Assembly: GCA_000612485.1 (NCBI GenBank)
Contig: CP007494.1
Location: 2,852,001-2,916,000, forward strand
Direction: 5' to 3'
DNA length: 64,000 nt
Source: Bordetella holmesii ATCC 51541
GTDB lineage: Bacteria; Pseudomonadota; Gammaproteobacteria; Burkholderiales; Burkholderiaceae_B
In this document: positions 17,954 through 26,482 of the stretch, one piece after another
How positions within the stretch are numbered: position 1 is the first letter of the stretch
How the letters are laid out: each line of letters starts with the position of its first letter
Notes under the pieces: model-generated
Seen by the model: only the letters and a program-made list of their open reading frames with translations
What the model was told of the DNA's origin: nothing
Databases searched by the model: none
Position numbers and translations under genes: made by a program

Positions 17954-18945
17954 TGCGATTTTGCTCCTGTTTCTTCTACGACTTTGCCCCACATGGCATA
18001 GTCATCCCGCATCATTGCAGCAAACGCCTCGGGGCTTTGGCTGAGCCGCACCTCGGAACCGAGCGTAATCATCTTCTGCCTGACGGCTGGGTCATTCATC
18101 ACCTGCTGGGTGGTGTCGAACACCTTGCGCACCACGGCATCCGGAGTGCCGGCCGGTGCAAACAGTCCCAGCCACGCGCCCACCTCGAAATTGGGGAAAC
18201 CCTGCTCGGCCACGGTAGGGACGTCAGGCGCCAGATCGGTGCGCTGGCCTTTGCTGACGGCCAGCGGCATCAAGCGCTTGCTCTGGATCATGGGCAGCTC
18301 GGAGGCCAAGGTGTCAAAGGTCATGTCCACGTTGCCGCCCAGCACATCAGCCTGGCTTTGCGAACTGCCTTTGTACGGGACGTGCGTCAATGTCATGCCG
18401 GTCTTGGCCTGAAGCATGGCCATGATGAGATGGCTATTGGTGCCCACGCCCGTGCTTGCGTAGGTGAGCTTGCCAGGCTGGCTGCGAGCCAGTGCGATGA
18501 GCTCCTGCAGGCTTTTGGCTTGGAAATCCGGGCGCACGACCAGCGCATAAGGCAGCCAGGTGGTCTGGGTGATGGGCGCGAAACTGGTGGCGCTGTCGTA
18601 GCCCACGTTCTTGTAGACATGCGGATTGATGCTCATGGGGCCGGAGGCGCTCAGCAACAGCGTGTAGCCATCGGCTGGCATGCGCGCCGCCGTGGCCGCC
18701 CCCAAGCTGCCGCCGACACCCGGTTTGTTTTCGACGATGACAGGCTGCCCCCAGCGTTTGCTGAATTGTTCGCCCAACAAGCGAGCCACCATGTCGGTGG
18801 AGGTCCCTGGCGGAAAGCCGAGGTATAGCGTAACGGGGCGCTGAGGCCAGTCGGCGCCGGCGTCTGCGGCATGAGCGGTGGCCGTCGCGATGCTGGCAAC
18901 GACCGAGCAAGCCGCGAGGGCGGCCAGACGGCGAAAAAGCTGCAT
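17950..18945 (-). CDS. Tripartite tricarboxylate transporter substrate-binding protein (Bug/TctC family)
   Basis: The 331-residue periplasmic protein begins with a signal peptide (MQLFRRLAALAACSVVASIATATAHAA) followed by the Bug family signature WPQRPVTLYLGFPPGTSTDMVARLLGE and VIVENKPGVGGSLGAATAA. Family members trap small carboxylic acids in the periplasm and deliver them to TctAB; Bordetellae carry dozens of copies. GGAGA precedes the start. The next gene downstream, overlapping by four bases, is a class II aldolase. There is no tctAB pair here; the disrupted tctBA at the window start is a possible but unproven partner. Confidence 0.92.
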   Translation of the reverse strand: MQLFRRLAALAACSVVASIATATAHAADAGADWPQRPVTLYLGFPPGTSTDMVARLLGEQFSKRWGQPVIVENKPGVGGSLGAATAARMPADGYTLLLSASGPMSINPHVYKNVGYDSATSFAPITQTTWLPYALVVRPDFQAKSLQELIALARSQPGKLTYASTGVGTNSHLIMAMLQAKTGMTLTHVPYKGSSQSQADVLGGNVDMTFDTLASELPMIQSKRLMPLAVSKGQRTDLAPDVPTVAEQGFPNFEVGAWLGLFAPAGTPDAVVRKVFDTTQQVMNDPAVRQKMITLGSEVRLSQSPEAFAAMMRDDYAMWGKVVEETGAKSQ

Positions 18946-19067
18946 AGTGTCTCCGATTGTTCGAGTAGAGTCCTCTGCGGGACCAAACTACACGGTATAC
19001 AGAGACGACGGGCGCGGCTATTAATAATGCGGAAACACGGGCTTTACGAGCGCCAAAGCCAATGCAA

Positions 19068-19096
19068 AACCCCAGGCACTCAGGCCTGGGGTTGCG
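19068..19096 (-). terminator. Terminator after gcdH
   Basis: AACCCCAGGC and GCCTGGGGTT enclose a six-base loop, followed on the minus strand by TTGC. The ten-base stem 25 bp after the gcdH stop separates it from tctC. Confidence 0.75.
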
Positions 19097-19117
19097 TCGT
19101 GCCAGTAACCGACAGCC

Positions 19118-20311
19118 TTAGAAGAAAGACTGAATGCCGGTCTGCGCACGGCCCAGGATGAGTGCATGCACGTCGTGCGTGCCTTCGTAGGTGTTGACCA
19201 CTTCCAGGTTTACCAGATGGCGGGCCACACCGAACTCGTCGGAAATGCCGTTGCCGCCAAGCATGTCGCGCGCCAGACGGGCGACATCCAAAGCCTTGCC
19301 GCAGGAGTTGCGCTTCATGATGGACGTAATTTCGACGGCGGCAGTGCCTTCGTCCTTCATGCGGCCCAGACGCAGGCAGCCTTGCAGGGCCAGCGTGATT
19401 TCGGTCTGCATGTCGGCCAGTTTTTTCTGGATCAGCTGGTTGGCGGCCAACGGGCGGCCGAATTGCTTGCGATCCATCGTGTACTGACGCGCGGTGTGCC
19501 AGCAGGCCTCGGCCGCGCCCAACGCGCCCCAGGCGATACCGAAGCGGGCCGAATTCAGGCAGGTGAAGGGGCCACGCAAGCCGGAGACGCCGGGCATCAT
19601 TTGAGCGTCGCTGATCTCGACTTCATCCATGACGATTTCACCGGTGATCGAGGCGCGCAGGCCGACCTTGCCATGGATGGCAGGTGCCGACAGGCCCTTC
19701 ATGCCCTTTTCGAGGATGAAGCCACGGATCTTGCCGTCAAACTCGCCGCCCACGCACTTGGCCCACACCACGAACACATCGGCGATGGGCGAGTTGGTGA
19801 TCCACATCTTCGCGCCGCTGACTTTGTAGCCACCGTCGATCTTCACGGCACGGGTTTCCATGCCTGCAGGGTCAGAACCGTGGTTGGGCTCGGTCAGGCC
19901 GAAGCAGCCGATCCACTCGCCTGCGGACAGTTTGGGCAGGTACTTACGCTTTTGCTCTTCGCTGCCGAACTCGTTGATCGGCACCATGACCAGCGAGGAC
20001 TGCACGCTCATCATCGAGCGATAGCCGGAATCGACACGCTCGACTTCACGGGCGATCAGGCCGTAGCTGACGTAGTTCAGGCCAGCACCACCGTACTCGG
20101 CGGGAATGGTCGCGCCCAGCAGTCCCAGTTCGCCCATTTCGGCAAAGATGGCCGGATCGGTTTTCTCATGGCGGAAGGCTTCGAGCACGCGCGTGGCGAG
20201 CTTGTCCTGCGCGTAAGCCTGCGCGGCATCGCGCACCATGCGCTCTTCTTCGGTCAGTTGCTGATCCAGCAACAGCGGATCTTCCCAGTTAAACGAGGGC
20301 GTAGCGGACAT
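19118..20311 (-). CDS. gcdH: Glutaryl-CoA dehydrogenase
   Basis: The 397-residue flavoprotein belongs to the acyl-CoA dehydrogenase family. It oxidises and decarboxylates glutaryl-CoA to crotonyl-CoA in lysine, tryptophan and glutarate breakdown. Diagnostic segments: FNWEDPLLL at the N-terminus, [46 protein letters not shown], and the active-site region [19 protein letters not shown] carrying the catalytic glutamate. Length and sequence match the bacterial GcdH group throughout. A ThDP enzyme gene lies 54 bp upstream on the same strand, so both are probably one transcript, ending at the hairpin at 19068. Confidence 0.95.
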   Translation of the reverse strand: MSATPSFNWEDPLLLDQQLTEEERMVRDAAQAYAQDKLATRVLEAFRHEKTDPAIFAEMGELGLLGATIPAEYGGAGLNYVSYGLIAREVERVDSGYRSMMSVQSSLVMVPINEFGSEEQKRKYLPKLSAGEWIGCFGLTEPNHGSDPAGMETRAVKIDGGYKVSGAKMWITNSPIADVFVVWAKCVGGEFDGKIRGFILEKGMKGLSAPAIHGKVGLRASITGEIVMDEVEISDAQMMPGVSGLRGPFTCLNSARFGIAWGALGAAEACWHTARQYTMDRKQFGRPLAANQLIQKKLADMQTEITLALQGCLRLGRMKDEGTAAVEITSIMKRNSCGKALDVARLARDMLGGNGISDEFGVARHLVNLEVVNTYEGTHDVHALILGRAQTGIQSFF

Positions 20312-20365
20312 GCAGTACTCCAGTGTATGGATGATTTAAGTTTAAATATAAATTGGCGGCAACGC

Positions 20366-22081
20366 TCAGGCCTTGGCCTCAAGCGCAGCGGCGCGAATCT
20401 TTTCCAGGGTGGTCGACGGCGAGATGGTTTCGGGGTCGATCAGGCAATGCAGGATGGCGGGTTTGCCGCTGGCTCGCGCGCGTTCGAAGGCAGGGCCGAA
20501 CTCGGCGCTCGTCTCCACGCGTTCGCCATGGCCGCCAAACGCGCGGGCGTAGTCGGCGAAATCGGGATTTTTCAGTTGTGTGGCGGACACCCGGCCAGGG
20601 TAGTGCTTCTCCTGGTGCATGCGGATGGTGCCGTACATGCCGTTGTCCACCAGCACCACGATGATGGGCAGGTCGTATTGCACTGCCGTGGCGAATTCCT
20701 GGCCGTGCATGAGAAAGCATCCGTCGCCGGCAAAGCAGATCACGGTCTTGTCGGGCCAGATGCGTTTGGCGCCGACGGCGGCGGGCAGGCCGTAGCCCAT
20801 GGAGCCGGAGGTCGGGGCCAACTGCGTTGCATAACGGGTATGGCGATGGAAACGATGCAGCCAGCTGGCGTAGTTGCCGGCGCCGTTGGTCATGATGGCG
20901 TCGGGAGGCAACGCGTCTTCCAGGTAGGCCATGACCTCGCCCATTTGCAGCGAGCCGGGAGTCTTGATTTGGGACGGGTCGCTCCAGGCCAGGTAGTTCT
21001 GGCGCATGCGTTCGGTATCCGCCGCCCAGGACGGGGCAGCCTCGGGCGCGGGGATACTGGCCAGCGCCGCGCAGAAGGCCGTCGGCGACACATTGACGGC
21101 CAGATTGGGGCGGTAGACGCGGGCCAGCTCGGCGCTGTCCGGATGCACATGCACCAACTTCTGGCGCGGCACCGGGATGTCGAGCAGGGTGTAAGCCTGG
21201 CTGGGGTTCTCCGACATGCGGCCACCCACCAGAAGAATCAGGTCGGCTTCGCGGACACGCGCCAGAAGCGCCGGATTGATGCCCAGCCCCACGTCGCCGA
21301 CGTAGCAGGGGTGGTCGGCCGGAAATAGCATCTGGCGCCGGAAGGACACGCCCACCGGCAGAGCGTGGGCGCGGGCGAAATCAGCAAACTGCGCGACGGC
21401 TTGGGCATCCCACCGGGTGCCGCCCAGAATGGCGACCGGCTTGCGGGCGCTGGCCAGCATCTGCGTGAGCGTGTCCATCTGGTCGGACGCGGGCGCGGCG
21501 TCGATGACTTCGTAATGCGGTGCATCGGGCACATCCGCCATTTCGACCAGCATGTCTTCGGGCAGGGCGATGACGACCGGGCCGGGGCGCCCCGAGGTGG
21601 CAACATGGAAAGCGCGCGAGATCAATTCTGGAATGCGTTCGACTTGATCGATCTCCGTGACCCACTTGGCCTGGGTGCCGAAGACGGCGCGGTAATCCAT
21701 CTCTTGGAAGGCTTCGCGCTCGCGCATGCCGCGTTCGATCTGCCCGACGAAAAGAATCAGCGGGGAGGAGTCCTGCTTGGCGATGTGGATGCCAGCCAGC
21801 GCATTGGCCGCGCCCGGACCGCGGGTAACCATGCAGATGCCCGGCTCGCCCGTGAGCTTGCCGTGGGCGTCGGCCATCATGGCTGCGCCGCCTTCCTGAC
21901 GGCAGACAGTGACTTCTATGCTGGCATCATGCAGTCCGTCCAGCACGGCCAGGTAGCTCTCGCCAGGCACACAGAAGACGTGCTTGACACCGTGGGCGAA
22001 CAACTGATCGACCAGAATGTGGCCGCCCATGCGGGAGCCTTTGACAGAGGCGGAGGACGACGCGGAGGATTGGGTGTTCAT
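20366..22081 (-). CDS. ThDP-dependent acetolactate synthase large-subunit-like enzyme
   Basis: The protein of 571 residues has a complete three-domain ThDP architecture: PYR domain with VFCVPGESYLAVLDGL and the catalytic Glu in VTVCRQEGGAAMMADAHG, a central FAD/nucleotide-like domain (VAILGGTRWDAQAV), and the PP domain with CFAGDGCFLMHGQEFATA followed by VDNGMYGTIRMHQ. No acetolactate synthase small subunit is encoded nearby, so a catabolic decarboxylase or ligase role is as likely as branched-chain biosynthesis. Start at 22081 (MNTQSS); upstream in-frame sequence is unlike the family. It is divergent from a LysR gene that probably controls it, and precedes gcdH. Confidence 0.88.
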   Translation of the reverse strand: MNTQSSASSSASVKGSRMGGHILVDQLFAHGVKHVFCVPGESYLAVLDGLHDASIEVTVCRQEGGAAMMADAHGKLTGEPGICMVTRGPGAANALAGIHIAKQDSSPLILFVGQIERGMREREAFQEMDYRAVFGTQAKWVTEIDQVERIPELISRAFHVATSGRPGPVVIALPEDMLVEMADVPDAPHYEVIDAAPASDQMDTLTQMLASARKPVAILGGTRWDAQAVAQFADFARAHALPVGVSFRRQMLFPADHPCYVGDVGLGINPALLARVREADLILLVGGRMSENPSQAYTLLDIPVPRQKLVHVHPDSAELARVYRPNLAVNVSPTAFCAALASIPAPEAAPSWAADTERMRQNYLAWSDPSQIKTPGSLQMGEVMAYLEDALPPDAIMTNGAGNYASWLHRFHRHTRYATQLAPTSGSMGYGLPAAVGAKRIWPDKTVICFAGDGCFLMHGQEFATAVQYDLPIIVVLVDNGMYGTIRMHQEKHYPGRVSATQLKNPDFADYARAFGGHGERVETSAEFGPAFERARASGKPAILHCLIDPETISPSTTLEKIRAAALEAKA

Positions 22082-22134
22082 AATTGGGTTTAGCAGGAAT
22101 ATCGCGCCAGAATAATGTTCCAGACTTGCACAAG

Positions 22135-22151
22135 GCAATTGATAAAATTGC
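22135..22151. promoter_or_regulatory. LysR-type operator candidate
   Basis: GCAATT-GATAA-AATTGC is a perfect interrupted palindrome with AT-rich centre between the divergent ThDP gene and LysR gene, the standard position for a LysR regulator site. It is 54 bp upstream of the ThDP gene start and 148 bp upstream of the regulator start. Confidence 0.65.
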
Positions 22152-22298
22152 ACATGATAGTGAGCTGCCGGCACTAGCTTGCCCTGCTGCGCCGCAACAT
22201 CGGCCAGGCAGGCCAGAGCCGGAGGTAAGCCTATAGGCCGGCGCGTGCCGCGCCTAGCCGGGTCTGCCCGAAGTGACATGCAGGATGGATGAGCAAAT

Positions 22299-23192
22299 AT
22301 GAGAAACGGCATTCCCAATCTGAGCGCCTTGCAGGCTTTCGAGGCCTCGGCGCGTCTGGGCAGCTTCTCACGGGCAGCCGAGGAGCTTTCCCTGACGCAC
22401 AGCGCGGTCTATCGCCAGGTCGCCAGCCTGGAGTCCCGGTTGGGCGTGCAACTGTTTACCCGCGTGCGGCGGCGCATCGTTCTGACCGATCAGGGAGCCG
22501 AGTATGCCGGGCGCATCCGCCATCACCTGGATCAGATCGAGAAGGACACTTTTGGATTGGTCAGCCGCACCGGCATGGGCCGCAGCATCCACATCGCGGT
22601 GGTGCCCACCCTGGCCACCACCTGGTTGATCCCGCGGTTGGCGGATTTTCAGCAGGCCCATGCCGATATTTCCGTCAGTCTCTCGGTGCGCACGCTGCCG
22701 TTCCAATTCAAGGACCACCCCTTCGATGGTGCGCTCTACCATGGCGATGGCGTCTGGCCAGGCACCAAGGGCGTGCTGCTGTTTCCCGAGCGCGAGCTGG
22801 TGACGGTATGCGCGCCGGGACTGCTTGAGGGGGTAGGCGAGCAAGATGCCGCGGCGTTGGCGGGTATGACGCATCTGCATCTGGCTTCGCGGCCAGATGC
22901 CTGGCGCCAGTGGTATGGCGCCAATGGACACGTCTATGGGCCGCGGTATGAACTCTTCACCATGGTGATGGCCGCCGTCCAGGCGGGTCTCGGGGTGGGC
23001 CTGATGCCGCGTTTTCTTGCACAGCCGGCACTGGATGCCGGCACGCTGGTCATGCCGGCGCCGCAGGCTTTACAGGTCAGCCAGGGCTATTACTTCGGCT
23101 ACCCTCAGCACAGCGAACGGTCGGGCGCGCTCAAGGCCTTCGAAGTCTGGCTCAAGGCGACCGCCGCGCACGAGGCCGCGCGTAACCCTTAG
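22299..23192 (+). CDS. LysR-family transcriptional regulator (GcvA-like)
   Basis: The protein of 297 residues has an N-terminal winged HTH (LSALQAFEASARLGSFSRAAEELSLTHSAVYRQVASLE) and a C-terminal periplasmic-binding-type effector domain. The start MRNGIPNLSALQAFEASAR is typical of the GcvA subgroup, which includes regulators of glutarate, amino-acid and beta-lactamase genes. It is transcribed away from the ThDP/gcdH genes with a palindrome at 22135-22151 in the shared region, so those are the likely targets. The inducer could be glutarate or a related acid (inference from context only). Confidence 0.9.
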   Translation: MRNGIPNLSALQAFEASARLGSFSRAAEELSLTHSAVYRQVASLESRLGVQLFTRVRRRIVLTDQGAEYAGRIRHHLDQIEKDTFGLVSRTGMGRSIHIAVVPTLATTWLIPRLADFQQAHADISVSLSVRTLPFQFKDHPFDGALYHGDGVWPGTKGVLLFPERELVTVCAPGLLEGVGEQDAAALAGMTHLHLASRPDAWRQWYGANGHVYGPRYELFTMVMAAVQAGLGVGLMPRFLAQPALDAGTLVMPAPQALQVSQGYYFGYPQHSERSGALKAFEVWLKATAAHEAARNP

Positions 23193-23210
23193 CCTCTCGT
23201 CCACCCTCAC

Positions 23211-24146
23211 TTGCCTGACATGCCGGAAACCCCTGTTCTCGTTGCTCAGCCCGATATCGACGCTTTCATCGATGCCATCTGGCTCGAAGATGGCCTGGCC
23301 GCCAATACGCTGGCGGCTTACCGGCGCGACCTCAGCGCGTTTGCTCGGTGGTTGCAGTCGCCCGCATCGGGGCTGTCGACCGGGGGCGATCTGTGCGCGG
23401 CAGGCGGCGCAGACATTGAAGCCTGGTTTGCGCAGCGTCATGAAGACAGCCGCCCCACCACGGCCAACCGCAGGTTGGCGACGTTGCGCCGCTTCTATGC
23501 CTGGGCGTTGCGCGAGAAGCGCGCGGCCGCCGACCCCTGCCTGACACTGGAGGCCGCCAAACAGCCGCTGCGCGTGCCCCAGACTCTGTCGGAGGCGCAA
23601 GTCGAAGCCTTGTTGGCGGCTCCCGACCTGGACACCGCGCGGGGTCTGCGCGATCGCGCCATGCTCGAAACGCTGTATGCCACGGGCTTGCGCGTGTCCG
23701 AGCTGGTCGGCTTGAAGACTCTGGATGTCAGTTTGAGCGATGCCGTGGTGCGCGTGGTGCAGGGTAAGGGCGGCAAGGACAGGCTGGTGCCGCTGGGCGC
23801 CGAGGCTGCGCATTGGCTGCAACGCTATCTGAGTCAGGCACGCGCTGAACTGGCGGGCGCGCGCGTGGCGGATGCGCTTTTTGTCACCAGCAGAGCCGAA
23901 GCCATGTCGCGCCAGGCGTTCTGGCAGCTTGTCAAAAAGTATGCCCGGCTGGCCGATGTGCAGGCGCCGCTGTCGCCGCATACTCTCCGGCATGCCTTTG
24001 CTACCCATTTACTCAACCACGGCGCAGACCTGCGGGTGGTGCAGTTACTGTTGGGGCACGCTGATATTTCCACCACCCAGATCTATACCCATGTGGCGCG
24101 AGAGCGGCTGAAGTCGCTGCACGCCGTCCACCATCCGCGCGCCTAG
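23211..24146 (+). CDS. xerD: Site-specific tyrosine recombinase XerD
   Basis: The recombinase of about 311 residues resolves chromosome dimers at dif with XerC and FtsK. It has the N-terminal SAM-like domain (FIDAIWLEDGLAANTLAAYRRDL) and the catalytic domain with all expected residues: Arg in ATGLRVSELVGL, Lys in GKGGKDRLVPLG, His-x-x-Arg in SPHTLRHAFATHLL, His in LLGHADISTTQ and the nucleophile Tyr in IYTHV. Start may be TTG at 23211 or ATG at 23220. Length matches chromosomal XerD rather than an integrase, and no att repeats or phage genes are adjacent. ybaK follows after 13 bp, suggesting an operon. Confidence 0.93.
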   Translation: MPDMPETPVLVAQPDIDAFIDAIWLEDGLAANTLAAYRRDLSAFARWLQSPASGLSTGGDLCAAGGADIEAWFAQRHEDSRPTTANRRLATLRRFYAWALREKRAAADPCLTLEAAKQPLRVPQTLSEAQVEALLAAPDLDTARGLRDRAMLETLYATGLRVSELVGLKTLDVSLSDAVVRVVQGKGGKDRLVPLGAEAAHWLQRYLSQARAELAGARVADALFVTSRAEAMSRQAFWQLVKKYARLADVQAPLSPHTLRHAFATHLLNHGADLRVVQLLLGHADISTTQIYTHVARERLKSLHAVHHPRA

Positions 24147-24159
24147 GCGCCCTTATCTC

Positions 24160-24648
24160 ATGAGCAAATCCCGACACGTTTCCGAGACCCCCGCCACCCA
24201 ATTGCTCAAGCAGCACAACGTGGCATTCACCGAGCATACCTATGACTACGTCGATCATGGCGGCGCGGGTGAGGCGGCCCGGCAACTGGGTTTGGATCCG
24301 CACGCGGTGGTCAAAACCCTCGTCATGGAAGACGAGGCCGCTCGGCCCCTGGTGGTCATCATGCATGGCGACCGCGAGGTCTCGACCAAGAACCTTGCGC
24401 GTCAGGCCGGTTTGAAGAAAGTCAGCCCCTGTCAGCCCGACGTCGCGCAGCGGCACTCCGGTTATCAGGTCGGTGGCACCTCGCCGTTCGGCACGCGCAA
24501 GCGGATGCCGGTCTATGTCGAAGAAAGCATCCTGGCTTATCCCGAGGTCTATATCAACGGCGGGCGGCGCGGCTATCTCGTGGGTATCGCCCCGCAGGTG
24601 CTCGTCGCATTGCTGGATGCCAAGACCGTCAGCGTCGGCTTGGAGTAA
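24160..24648 (+). CDS. ybaK: Cys-tRNA(Pro)/Cys-tRNA(Cys) deacylase YbaK
   Basis: The 162-residue YbaK/EbsC-family protein hydrolyses mischarged Cys-tRNA(Pro). Visible features are the N-terminal TPATQLLKQHNVAFTEHTYDY, VKTLVMEDEAARPLVVIMHGDREVSTKNLAR, and the conserved GYQVGGTSPFGTRKRMPVYVE with the C-terminal INGGRRGYLVGI. The catalytic lysine corresponds to the K of VKTL. It is 13 bp downstream of xerD on the same strand. A minus-strand terminator separates it from the convergent endopeptidase gene. Confidence 0.93.
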   Translation: MSKSRHVSETPATQLLKQHNVAFTEHTYDYVDHGGAGEAARQLGLDPHAVVKTLVMEDEAARPLVVIMHGDREVSTKNLARQAGLKKVSPCQPDVAQRHSGYQVGGTSPFGTRKRMPVYVEESILAYPEVYINGGRRGYLVGIAPQVLVALLDAKTVSVGLE

Positions 24649-24722
24649 AGGACACTGATCCTAGCGACGACGCCTTAGCGCACGGCTGAGGAGCGCGCCT
24701 CTTGGTCCACTCTGTCGCAACC

Positions 24723-24746
24723 AAAAAAGGCCGCTTTCGGCGGCCG
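24723..24746 (-). terminator. Terminator of the PBP7-like gene
   Basis: On the minus strand GGCCGC, loop CGAAA, GCGGCC, then TTTTTT, 16 bp after the endopeptidase stop. The stem could also stop ybaK transcripts. Confidence 0.85.
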
Positions 24747-24761
24747 TTGACGGGATGCGGA

Positions 24762-25877
24762 TCAGAGCATCGCCACATCGCTTTGCAGGATGCGGCGAAT
24801 GCGCACCGCATCACCGATACGCGAAAACTTACCTTGGGAGTCCAGCAGCACGATGGCCATGTCGCGGCCATTGATGCGTGCCAGCATGACCAGGCACTCG
24901 CCCGCTTCGTTGATGAACCCCGTTTTGGACACCTTGATATCCCAATCGGGCTTGCGCACCAGCAGGTTGGTATTGCGGAAGGTCTGGGTGCGCTTGTTGA
25001 TCTCCACATCGTATTCGGTGTCGGTGGAGTAGCGATGGATCAACGGGCGTTGCGCGGCCGCGCGCAGCAGCCGGGCCAGATCATGGGGTGACGAGACATT
25101 CTCGCTCGACAGACCCGTGGGCTCGATGAAGTGCGTGTTGATCATGCCCAGCGAACGGGCTTTGGCATTCATGGCCTGCACAAAGGCGCTCAGCCCGCCC
25201 GGATAATTGCGGCCCAGTGCGTGGGCGGCGCGGTTTTCGGAGGACATGAGGGCCAGATGCAGCATGTCGCCTCGCGACAGGCGGGTACCGACGCGCAGGC
25301 GCGAGGTCGTGTGCTTGAGCGTATCGACGTCTTCGTCGGTGACCTCGATGATCTCGTTCATCGGCTGGTTGGCATCCACTACCACCAACGCGGTCATCAG
25401 TTTGGAGATGGAGGCGATCGGGCGCACAACGTTTTCGTTCTTGGCAAACAGCACCGTCGAGGTCTCGAGATCCTGGACATAGGCGGTGGACGAACGCAGG
25501 GCGCGCGCTTCCGCGGCCGGGGAGGCTGCCGCTGCCGGCAGCGCTGCACTGCTGACGGCGCGGGTCTTGGCCCGAGTCGTCGTCTTCTTGCTCGAGGCGG
25601 TTTTTGCCGCGCTGCTCTTTTTTGCTTGAGAGGTCGTCTTGGCGGAGGTCTTGGAAGCCGTCTTGCTACTGACCTTGCTGGTTGTCTTTTTGGTGCTGGC
25701 GCTTTTGCTGGCGCTGGCCGCTTTTTTCTTGGCCGCCTTGCACTCGGCGGACTTGGCGTTGGTCTTGCAGGGATCCGCCGGCTTGGCCGCCAGGGCGTTG
25801 GCCGAGTGCAGGGTCGCGACGGCCAGCGCCAGGGGGGCGAATGCCGATGCGAGCGCGCGTATCCAGGGAAATGCCAT
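24762..25877 (-). CDS. pbpG: D-alanyl-D-alanine endopeptidase (PBP7-like)
   Basis: The 371-residue protein has a signal peptide (MAFPWIRALASAFAPLALAVATLHSANALA), a Lys/Ala/Ser/Thr-rich linker (about residues 45-110) resembling histone H1 tails, and a penicillin-binding catalytic domain. Active-site motifs are SISK (SxxK), SEN (SxN) and KTG (VSKTGF). Low-molecular-mass PBPs of this type cut peptide cross-links in the periplasm. The linker is the unusual part: about 65 residues, low complexity and strongly basic, where E. coli PBP7 has almost none. A terminator follows 16 bp after the stop. tRNA-Arg lies upstream on the same strand. Confidence 0.92.
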   Translation of the reverse strand: MAFPWIRALASAFAPLALAVATLHSANALAAKPADPCKTNAKSAECKAAKKKAASASKSASTKKTTSKVSSKTASKTSAKTTSQAKKSSAAKTASSKKTTTRAKTRAVSSAALPAAAASPAAEARALRSSTAYVQDLETSTVLFAKNENVVRPIASISKLMTALVVVDANQPMNEIIEVTDEDVDTLKHTTSRLRVGTRLSRGDMLHLALMSSENRAAHALGRNYPGGLSAFVQAMNAKARSLGMINTHFIEPTGLSSENVSSPHDLARLLRAAAQRPLIHRYSTDTEYDVEINKRTQTFRNTNLLVRKPDWDIKVSKTGFINEAGECLVMLARINGRDMAIVLLDSQGKFSRIGDAVRIRRILQSDVAML

Positions 25878-26170
25878 GATTACAGGCCTTATCTGTCTGT
25901 ATGAAAGTACAACCCGGTCACATCTAGGATAAGACTAGAAAAAAACCAAGTGAATTATGGGTTTACGGGCCAAATTTAAACAGCAATTTGAACTTGCGCG
26001 CAAGAGGGCATTGCGGTTATTTGCCATAAAAAACCGGGGACGCATTGGCGTGGCGCCCCCGTTGCGCGAGCGTATACCAATTTGTCCTGCAACAGGCGCA
26101 ATAGCGTGGGGGAATCGGAGCGAGTCGACGCAGGCGGTACGCGGAGCCTCGGCAGCACGAGGACGGTAGT

Positions 26171-26245
26171 TGGCCTCGCCGGGTGGAATCGAACCACCAA
26201 TTGACCCTTAGGAGGGGCCGGTTATATCCATTTAACTACGGCGAG
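26171..26245 (-). tRNA. tRNA-Arg (anticodon CCT)
   Basis: The minus strand folds as a standard cloverleaf: acceptor CTCGCCG/CGGCGAG (perfect 7 bp), D-arm containing TTAAATGGATATAA, anticodon stem GGCCC/GGGTC with loop CTCCTAA (anticodon CCT, reading AGG), T-arm GGTGG-TTCGATT-CCACC, discriminator G and an encoded CCA. Length is 75 nt including CCA. This isoacceptor often serves as an integration site for mobile elements; no integrase is adjacent here. Confidence 0.95.
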
Positions 26246-26482
26246 TACTTGCTCGAGCAGCCAGCCAGAAAACTCAAGTGCTTGAAAAGCCTTGGTTTTC
26301 GATGGTGGCACGAGAGGAAAGACCGGCATTCTAGCATTGCTGCAGCGGCTTTTCGCTTCACGAGGCGAGGTCTATTATTCGTCTCTGGCGCCGACAGCGG
26401 CGTTACCGCGATGCCAGGCATGGCGGACTTTCATAACATGGCGCAACGACGCCAGGTGTTTACTCGAGACAATCCGACTGCC

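Noticed and set aside
19166..21328. 720-codon open frame on the plus strand, antisense to gcdH and the ThDP gene
   Set aside because: It is a shadow of high-G+C coding genes on the other strand, with His/Gly/Arg-rich composition and no recognisable motif.
25878..26245. tRNA-Arg(CCT) as an integration site with an adjacent island
   Set aside because: The AT-richer 290 bp downstream of the tRNA holds no integrase or repeated tRNA end; ordinary genes lie on both sides.
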